Part shown: one piece after another, positions 5,702 to 11,135 of the stretch
How the letters are laid out: each line of letters starts with the position of its first letter
Numbering within the stretch: the first letter of the stretch is position 1
Source: Candidatus Chloroheliales bacterium
GTDB taxonomy: Bacteria; Chloroflexota; Chloroflexia; QHBQ01
Direction: 5' to 3'
NCBI GenBank assembly: GCA_003243865.1
Contig: QHBQ01000374.1
Location: forward strand, 1 to 11,135
DNA: 11,135 nucleotides
The notes under the pieces: generated by a model
The model's input: only the letters and a program-made list of their open reading frames with translations
Told to the model about the DNA's origin: nothing
Database searches by the model: none
Translations under genes and position numbers: made by a program

Positions 5702-8700
5702 TTATAGATGGTAGGGGCGTTGGGCTAATAGTGCAATGGCGTAGGCGGGCCAGCTGCCTAGTTCGTAGGTGGCGATAAGGTGGGGGTGGAAGGCGAGGCG
5801 GCGATAGAACTCACGCCAATCATTGTCAGCGAAGGCAGCCAACTTCTGCTCACGGTCGGCGAACCAGCGAGTAAAATGCTGATAGGCAACCTTGAGGTAA
5901 TCATCGGCCTGTTGCGCCTTACCCTGAGCATGACTAGTGCAAGCCAGCACCCAGAAGACGTAGTGGGGTTTGGAGGTCCGCTCAGCGTGTGCTTCATACA
6001 GGGCCAACGCCTCGGCACTGGCCTGGGTTGCTTGCTCTATTTGTCCTGCTTGCAGGTAAGCGGCAGCGAGATAGCATAGTTTTTCGTACTCGTCCTCATT
6101 GCCAGTGTCCTGGAGTTGGCGGTTCAAGTCTATTCCTGCTTGTAGGTGTGCTACCGCCTGGTTAGCCTTTCCCAGCCCGAACTCCGCCACCCCCAGGTTG
6201 AGCAGGGCATCCGCCATGAAGGTCTGGCTGTTCATCTTCTGCGCCAGGTTTAGGCTGCGCTCGGCAGCAGCTTGGGCAGCAGCAAAATCATGAGCATCGT
6301 TGGCAATCGCTGCGTAAGCGTTAGCGCTGTTTACCATCCCGCGCAGGTCGGCTAGCTGCTCGTAGATAGCCTCGGCGTGGCGTAGCGAACTGATGCACTC
6401 CTGGTAGCTTGCCAGCCGGAATAGGAGTAGCCCAGTGCGCATCAGTATGCTCGCTTCGCCGCTGCGCTTACCAAGTCGTGCGTAGATTGCTTTGGCCTGT
6501 CCTAGATGGTCGAACGCCTCTTTCAGGTAGGTCAGTTGGGTCGCCATTCGGGCGGCCAGTCCATGTGCATCGGCTTCGCCCTCATAGTCATGGATGGCGC
6601 GGCAAACATCAAGTTGGCGCAGGCTCAACTGATAGCTGGCAAGCGCATCGCCAGCACGGGCAACATTGTTGGCGCTGGCTTGCAGAATACGCGACAGCAC
6701 CACCTGGCTATTAGGGTTAGCGAGTCGGTGCGCCTGGGCGATGAGCTGCTGCGCTTCAGCGAACCGCCCCTGGAACGTAGCTCCCTCGGCTATCAGGCAG
6801 TGGCATTCCACCTGTGCCACCTCATCGTCTAGCTCTTGATACAGGCTTAGAGCCTGCGAGGCCGCTGCGTGCGCCTCATCGTACTTAGCAAGTTGGAGAA
6901 GGTAATTGACGCGGAGCTGAAGCGCAGTCGCCTGCCAACGGCGGCTAGGGGCAGATTGGGCGTGGGTGGCGAGTTCGTCTATCAGTTGCGCCTGCTGCTC
7001 GCGCTCACCCAGCACACTATGCATTTCGATGCGGCGGCGCAACACCTCGCAAGCCAGGTCATCATCGCCAAGCTCGTCGGCTATCTCCGCCATCTGCACC
7101 AGCGTGGCGACCTGCTCGCTGCGCTCACCGCGCCGCTGGTAGATGGCTTCAGCCTCGGCGAGTGCGGCGAAGCGGGTGCGCGGCTCCTCGGTTAGTGCGG
7201 CGGCGCGGGTCGCGGCTGCGATCGCCTCATCGTAGGCGTAGAGGACAGCAGCGTGGCGGGCGGCGATGAGATAGTATGGCGCAGCGCTCTGCGGGTCAGC
7301 GCCCAGGTCGAAGTGGCGGGCAAGCTGGGCCGCCATCTCCTCACGCTGGGGGTAAAGTTCCTCCAGCACCAGCGCCAGGCGGCGGTGTCGCCTGGTGCGC
7401 GCCCCGGCATCAATGCCCTGGTAGACGGTCTCCTGGATAAGGTGGTGGGCAAAGGCGTAGTCTATGCCCCGCCCGCCCATGTCGCGCACAATGCTGCGGT
7501 CGAGCAACTGGTTGAGGGCGTCGAAAGTCTGGCGTTCGCTCCAGCCTGCTACTTCGCGCACCACCTCGAGGTCGAAGCTCGCGCCCGCAACACTGGCAAC
7601 CTCGGCCAGCAAGCGGGTGTTGATGGATAGCCGCGCTAGGCGTTGGACAATGACGCTGCGTACACCATGCGGCAGCGGTTCGCCCTCAGCATCGCGGCCA
7701 ACTGCCTCGCTACGGTTGGTGATAAGTTCGCTGAGGAAGAAGGCGTTGCCCTCGCTCTCCTCGTACAACTGCCGGGCCAGGACCTCCGGTTCGCCTTCCG
7801 TGCTGGCGGAGCGGCGGATAATCTGGGTTACATCGTCCAGCAGCAGCGGGCCGAGGGCAATGTGGGTGCCATGCCCCTCCTGCATCAGCTGGTGGCGCAG
7901 TTCGCGCAGAGGATGGCGGCGGGTCGCCTCCTCCTCGCGGTAGGTGGCAACCATTAGCAGCGGTTGGTCAGTGATGCGGTGGGCCAGGAAGTCGAGCAGG
8001 CTTATCATGGCTGCACCCGCCCAGTGCAGGTCTTCGAGAATGAGCAGCAGCGGGCGGGCCTGGGCCAGTTGGATCAGGCAGTCGGCTAGGCCGCGATAGA
8101 GGCGTTCGCGCTCACGCTCCGGCTCAATGTGGGGGAGGGGAGCGAGTTGCAAGCGGGTAGCGAGTTCAGGCAGCAGCGGCAGGATGGCGCGCAGGCTAGC
8201 GCGCTCTACCGCTGGTGGCGCTAGCAAGGGTACTGCCCCCCGTAGTGCGCTGACCAGAGCCTGATAGGGGGCCAGCTCACTCTCGCTGGTGCTACCGTAG
8301 AGTAGCCGCCCACCTTGCGCCTCGACCTTTGTCGCCAGTTCGGCGCAAAGCCTGCTTTTGCCCGCGCCCGCCTCGCCGCTCACCAGCGCCAGTTCACCCT
8401 GCCCCCTGGCCGCCCGCCGCCATGCTCCTTCCAGCCTGGTTATCTCCAGACTTCTGCCCACGAAAGGGAGCGACTGGCTCACCACTCTCTGTTCCTTGCT
8501 GCTCACTGTCCTGGCTCCGCCCGTAGATGGGCTACCAGGCAACGGCAGGTTGTGGGCAACCGTCTCATAGAGAGCCACCGTCTCCGGCATCGGCGGTGCA
8601 TCCAGTTCGGTGGCGAGCAGCCTGGTGAAACGCTCATATTCGGCCAGCGCGGCGGCCCGATCGCCCAGCTGATAGTGGGCAGTCATCAACTGGCGAACGA

Positions 8701-9250
8701 TCGGCTCGTGCAGTGGGTCAGCGTTCAGCAGGCGACGAGCGTACTCAATTGCCTTGCGATAATCATGTTCGGCGCGGTAGTGCTGCACTAGTTGCTCAAG
8801 GTCGGCAATGTAGAGGTGGAGCAGGCGTTCGCGCTCATAAAGCAGCCAATCGTCGTATACGCCGGGCAGCAGATCGCCGCCGTACCCTTCGACCGCAGCG
8901 GGAATGGTGGCAAGGCTGGCGCTGAGATGCTCAAACTCCACTATGTCCAGCCAAAAATCGGCGGTGGGATTCCACTGTACGGTAGTGGCAGTGGTCAGCA
9001 ACCAGGGCGGGTTCGCTGGCATGTCGGGCAGGGCGGAGCGCAGGCGGTAGAGTTGGCGGCTGAGTTTGGCGCGGGCCTCGGCCTCGCTGTCATCCGGCCA
9101 TAGGGTCGGAGCCAGGGTGTCGCGCAGAACCGGGGCGTGGCGGTGAAGCAGCAGGTAGGCCCACAAGGAGAAGGTGCTGGGCAGGGGCAGCTTAAGGGAG
9201 CTACCCTCAGCTTCCATGTGAATATCACCCAGCAGATAGATGCGCAGCAT
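5702..9250 (-). CDS. BTAD-AAA ATPase-TPR transcriptional regulator (SARP/LAL-like)
   Basis: 1182 residues, cytosolic. Residues 1-100 are an OmpR/SARP-type winged helix (MLRIYLLGDI, FSLWAYLLLHRHAPVLRDTL, LWPDDSEAEARAKLSRQLYRL), expected to bind DNA. Residues 120-230 form the bacterial transcriptional activation domain (DWLLYERERLLHLYIADLEQ, YARRLLNADPLHEPIVRQLM, AALAEYERF). An AAA/STAND-type ATPase starts at FVGRSLEI (263-270), with Walker A GEAGAGKS (292-299) and Walker B LLLILEDLHW (401-410). From about 690 to 1140 are TPR-like helix pairs, presumably sensing a ligand or partner. No LuxR-type helix-turn-helix ends the protein, so DNA binding should be N-terminal. GAGG lies 6 nt before the ATG. 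Such proteins usually activate nearby genes; the surface-protein unit directly downstream is a plausible target, but this is inference. Confidence 0.92.
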   Translation of the reverse strand: MLRIYLLGDIHMEAEGSSLKLPLPSTFSLWAYLLLHRHAPVLRDTLAPTLWPDDSEAEARAKLSRQLYRLRSALPDMPANPPWLLTTATTVQWNPTADFWLDIVEFEHLSASLATIPAAVEGYGGDLLPGVYDDWLLYERERLLHLYIADLEQLVQHYRAEHDYRKAIEYARRLLNADPLHEPIVRQLMTAHYQLGDRAAALAEYERFTRLLATELDAPPMPETVALYETVAHNLPLPGSPSTGGARTVSSKEQRVVSQSLPFVGRSLEITRLEGAWRRAARGQGELALVSGEAGAGKSRLCAELATKVEAQGGRLLYGSTSESELAPYQALVSALRGAVPLLAPPAVERASLRAILPLLPELATRLQLAPLPHIEPERERERLYRGLADCLIQLAQARPLLLILEDLHWAGAAMISLLDFLAHRITDQPLLMVATYREEEATRRHPLRELRHQLMQEGHGTHIALGPLLLDDVTQIIRRSASTEGEPEVLARQLYEESEGNAFFLSELITNRSEAVGRDAEGEPLPHGVRSVIVQRLARLSINTRLLAEVASVAGASFDLEVVREVAGWSERQTFDALNQLLDRSIVRDMGGRGIDYAFAHHLIQETVYQGIDAGARTRRHRRLALVLEELYPQREEMAAQLARHFDLGADPQSAAPYYLIAARHAAVLYAYDEAIAAATRAAALTEEPRTRFAALAEAEAIYQRRGERSEQVATLVQMAEIADELGDDDLACEVLRRRIEMHSVLGEREQQAQLIDELATHAQSAPSRRWQATALQLRVNYLLQLAKYDEAHAAASQALSLYQELDDEVAQVECHCLIAEGATFQGRFAEAQQLIAQAHRLANPNSQVVLSRILQASANNVARAGDALASYQLSLRQLDVCRAIHDYEGEADAHGLAARMATQLTYLKEAFDHLGQAKAIYARLGKRSGEASILMRTGLLLFRLASYQECISSLRHAEAIYEQLADLRGMVNSANAYAAIANDAHDFAAAQAAAERSLNLAQKMNSQTFMADALLNLGVAEFGLGKANQAVAHLQAGIDLNRQLQDTGNEDEYEKLCYLAAAYLQAGQIEQATQASAEALALYEAHAERTSKPHYVFWVLACTSHAQGKAQQADDYLKVAYQHFTRWFADREQKLAAFADNDWREFYRRLAFHPHLIATYELGSWPAYAIALLAQRPYHL

Positions 9251-9299
9251 TGCCGTCCTCAGCTATCTAGCGCACCGCCCAAACAAAGCGCCTGAGAGG

Positions 9300-9334
9300 T
9301 AGCAGGGGAAGGCCAGGTCAGCCTTCACCTGCTA
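9300..9334. promoter_or_regulatory. 14-bp inverted repeat at the start of the BTAD regulator transcript
   Basis: TAGCAGGGGAAGGC (9300-9313) and GCCTTCACCTGCTA (9321-9334) pair with one mismatch around a 7-nt loop. It begins at the edge of the -10 element and covers the expected transcription start. It could be an operator, a leader hairpin, or the terminator of the permease transcript, which it follows by about 36 nt; the downstream T content (CTTTGTTT, further on) is weak for the last. Confidence 0.5.
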
Positions 9335-9342
9335 TTATAGCA
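9334..9342 (-). promoter_or_regulatory. Extended -10 promoter candidate for the BTAD regulator
   Basis: TGCTATAAT on the minus strand: perfect TATAAT (9334-9339) preceded by TGC, an extended -10. No good -35 is seen at 17 nt, which an extended -10 can tolerate. The implied leader is about 77 nt. The element lies in a 13-nt palindrome TGCTAT-T-ATAGCA (9330-9342). Confidence 0.55.
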
Positions 9343-9370
9343 TACCCGGAAGCGGTTCGTCCTTACAACC

Positions 9371-10207
9371 CTAATCCTGGCGAGTAATCTGCACCCGCTG
9401 CTGGCGCGACAGCCGCCCCTCGCGGGGGCGCAGGGCACGGACACTGAGCCAGATCAGCAACCCGCTTGCCAGCGCGGCGATAATCGTAAAGTACATCCAG
9501 GGCTGAAACAGGCCGAGCTGATTGCTGCTCAACAATGAACTGACCGCGAACGGCGGGCTGATCGAGTTGACGATGTTGAACACGGTGGTAGAGCGGGAGA
9601 GAGAGCCAGTCCCAGAGGTGAACAGCAGCAGGTAGGCGAACAGCGGCAGTAGAGCCGAGAGGAAGACGACCAGGCCGAGCGCCAGCGAAGTCGCGCCCAG
9701 GGTGGTGCGCATCATCGCCGAGGCATAGAGGCCAAAGCTTCCGTAGAGGAAGGTCATTGCCAGCAACACCAGGTTGACAAGCAGCACATCGCTGATATCG
9801 AGGCCGCCGAGCAGCAGGCACAGCACGGCGAGTGGCAGCGTCACCACCATCAGCAACAGCGAATAGGCAATCGCTGCCAGCAGCTTGCCGAGGATGATAG
9901 TACGCGCTGGCAGCAGGGTGGTGAGCAGCACATCGTAGGTCTGCCGCTCCCGCTCGCTGCTGATTGCCGCTGCCGTGCTGATCGGGGTGATGATACTGAG
10001 CAGCAGCACCTGCACGATGATGAGCGGCAGGAACAATGATTTGCCCACCTGGGTGTTGCTGCCGAAGAAGGTGTTGTTGTACAGCCCACCGTAGAACAGC
10101 AGCATTACCGTGCTGATTACCAGCAGGTAGACGGTGACGACGATGGTCGCCCGCCAACCGCGCATCCGCCCGCGCAACTCCTTGATGATGATCGGGTTGA
10201 ACTCCAT
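9371..10207 (-). CDS. ABC-2 type transporter permease
   Basis: 278 residues, integral membrane. It opens with NPIIIKELRGRMRG, the N-terminal signature of ABC-2 type permeases, then has about six helices: 20-40, 57-80, 108-133, 141-165, 170-197 and 237-258. The cytoplasmic SSERERQTYDVLLTT (83-97) plus LLPARTIILGKL is the usual coupling segment that meets the ATPase subunit. The ATPase is not in this window, so the system is incomplete here. The ATG at 10207 lies 2 nt after the stop of the acyltransferase gene, with GGA just upstream inside that gene's end; a longer frame to 10282 would overlap the acyltransferase by 73 nt and is rejected. Substrate cannot be told. Tight coupling suggests co-expression with the acyltransferase, perhaps for envelope lipid or polymer export. 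Confidence 0.87.
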   Translation of the reverse strand: MEFNPIIIKELRGRMRGWRATIVVTVYLLVISTVMLLFYGGLYNNTFFGSNTQVGKSLFLPLIIVQVLLLSIITPISTAAAISSERERQTYDVLLTTLLPARTIILGKLLAAIAYSLLLMVVTLPLAVLCLLLGGLDISDVLLVNLVLLAMTFLYGSFGLYASAMMRTTLGATSLALGLVVFLSALLPLFAYLLLFTSGTGSLSRSTTVFNIVNSISPPFAVSSLLSSNQLGLFQPWMYFTIIAALASGLLIWLSVRALRPREGRLSRQQRVQITRQD

Positions 10208-10209
10208 TG

Positions 10210-11115
10210 CTATCCGTCTTGTTCTTTCTTGTCGGGTGTTAGGTGCTGGTCGGCCTTCCAGACTGGCATGAACAGCACCCACTGGGCGGGATGGGCGCCG
10301 ATGTGCCGCTCGTAGGAAGCGACTACCTTCGCCATAATCGCAGCCGCGTCGGCCTCGCTGTCTCCAGTGCGCACTGGCACGATCGGTTCGTCCACCTCGA
10401 CGCTATAGCGCTCGTTGCTGAGGCGGACGCAGAAGCAGGGAACGATGATTGCGCCGGTTTGCAGCGCCAGGCGGGCGGGGCCGGTGGGGATAATTGCCGG
10501 GTCGCCGAAGAATGGCAACTCCACGCCGTGCTGCTCCAGGTTGCGGTCGGCAAGGATGCCGACGATGCGGCCAGCCTTGAGTTCGCGGGCGGCGTTGAGC
10601 AGCGTAGTCGGCCCGGTCTCCATCAGGCGCAGCCCTTGGCTGGCGCGTAGGTTAGTAACGAACTCGGAGACCACCTGCGGGCTGAAGTGGGCAATCAGAA
10701 AGGTGACTTCCAGCGACTTGGCAATCAGCGTCTGGCTGACCATCTCGAATGAGCCGAAGTGGGCGCTGGCAATGATTACACCTTTACCTTGACGCACCGG
10801 AGTGAGGATCGCATCCCACTGTTCGTCGCGGATGGTTGCCTTGCGCATGATCTCATCAATCGGCAGGCGGGGCAGGCGGGCTAGCTCGTAGTAGTTGCGC
10901 ACATTGTTGTGGAACACCGCCCGCACCGTGCGCTGCAAGCGGCGTTCGCTCACCTGCGGGCCGAGCACATGGCGCATATTCGCTTCGCAGCAAATGCGGG
11001 AGGTTTTGGCGTAGCGGTAGCTGGCGTTGCCAACCAGCCCGGCCAGGGCGTAGCCCATCCAGGAGGGCAGCCAGGAAATCAGCACCCTCAACAGCCTGAG
11101 CAAGCGAAGTGTCAT
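10210..11115 (-). CDS. LpxL/HtrB-family lysophospholipid-type acyltransferase
   Basis: 301 residues, near the usual size for the family. A hydrophobic N-terminus (about 4-30, LLRLLRVLISWLPSWMGYAL) anchors it to the membrane. The catalytic HX4E motif is HFGSFE (H119, E124). Further family signs are LADRN (188-192), GVELPFFGD (197-205), PTGPARLALQTGAIIVPCF (210-228), and the closing PAQWVLFMPVWK. The family transfers acyl chains to lipid A precursors in Gram-negatives or to phosphatidylinositol mannosides in actinobacteria (PatA). The MPVW ending and the likely Chloroflexota host make a glycolipid or PIM-like acceptor more plausible than lipid A, but this is inference. The ATG start has only a poor ribosome binding site (GGGGAG 13 nt away), so coupling to an upstream gene outside the window is possible. 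It heads the operon segment with the ABC-2 permease. Confidence 0.9.
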   Translation of the reverse strand: MTLRLLRLLRVLISWLPSWMGYALAGLVGNASYRYAKTSRICCEANMRHVLGPQVSERRLQRTVRAVFHNNVRNYYELARLPRLPIDEIMRKATIRDEQWDAILTPVRQGKGVIIASAHFGSFEMVSQTLIAKSLEVTFLIAHFSPQVVSEFVTNLRASQGLRLMETGPTTLLNAARELKAGRIVGILADRNLEQHGVELPFFGDPAIIPTGPARLALQTGAIIVPCFCVRLSNERYSVEVDEPIVPVRTGDSEADAAAIMAKVVASYERHIGAHPAQWVLFMPVWKADQHLTPDKKEQDG

Positions 11116-11135
11116 GCGCTAATCGTGGCTCCCCT

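Noticed and set aside
5711..5719. GTAGGGGCG at the end of the BTAD gene as half of the palindrome seen at 2731-2762
   Set aside because: Only 9 nt match and there is no second arm nearby, so chance is likely.
7192..7630. Plus-strand open frames across the BTAD regulator as an antisense gene
   Set aside because: No start signals or recognisable domains, and the minus-strand gene is intact through the region.
10208..10282. 25-residue extension of the ABC-2 permease
   Set aside because: It overlaps the acyltransferase end in another frame, and the permease signature NPIIIKELRGR begins right after the ATG at 10207.

Overview
The window is about 60% GC and most resembles a member of the Chloroflexota, probably the Chloroflexia branch. 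This is inferred from protein style, not a database search. The signs are an exported protein with a TPxxTP Pro/Thr linker and SLH repeats, a secreted repeat protein with a strand-rich N-terminal domain ending in a PYALSL motif, a long BTAD/AAA/TPR regulator, and several short palindromic repeats between genes. Six genes lie on the minus strand or are carried with them; only one small gene (YCII-like) is on the plus strand.

Reading the minus strand from right to left: (i) a LpxL/HtrB-type acyltransferase (10210-11115) and an ABC-2 permease (9371-10207) are 2 nt apart and surely co-transcribed. (ii) A 1182-residue BTAD-AAA-TPR regulator (5702-9250) has its own extended -10 promoter, which overlaps a 14-bp inverted repeat. 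(iii) A surface-protein unit follows: a short conserved-looking domain (5356-5619) opens without a stop into a secreted glycine-rich repeat protein (3763-5355), then 33 nt later comes an SLH-domain protein (2758-3729), closed by a 13-bp palindrome. (iv) After the convergent YCII-domain gene (2390-2704) and a 353-nt divergent intergenic region with one promoter candidate per strand, a 588-residue membrane/coiled-coil protein (270-2036) reads leftward. (v) The left 269 nt have no gene. They hold a pair of 27-bp inverted repeats around 94 nt (3-150), a terminator-like hairpin and a 7-nt tandem repeat.

The clearest biological theme is cell-envelope construction: an exported fibre-like protein paired with a likely SLH-anchored partner, a membrane acyltransferase and an exporter permease. 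The most unusual feature is at the 5' side of the fibre gene. There a palindromic repeat, also present upstream of the 588-residue gene, sits in frame between a small cytoplasmic-type domain and a well-supported GTG start with signal peptide. It is unclear whether the cell makes a fusion or two nested products. No RNA gene, CRISPR array, transposase or phage gene was seen, and I do not find strong evidence for a wholly new defence or metabolic system.
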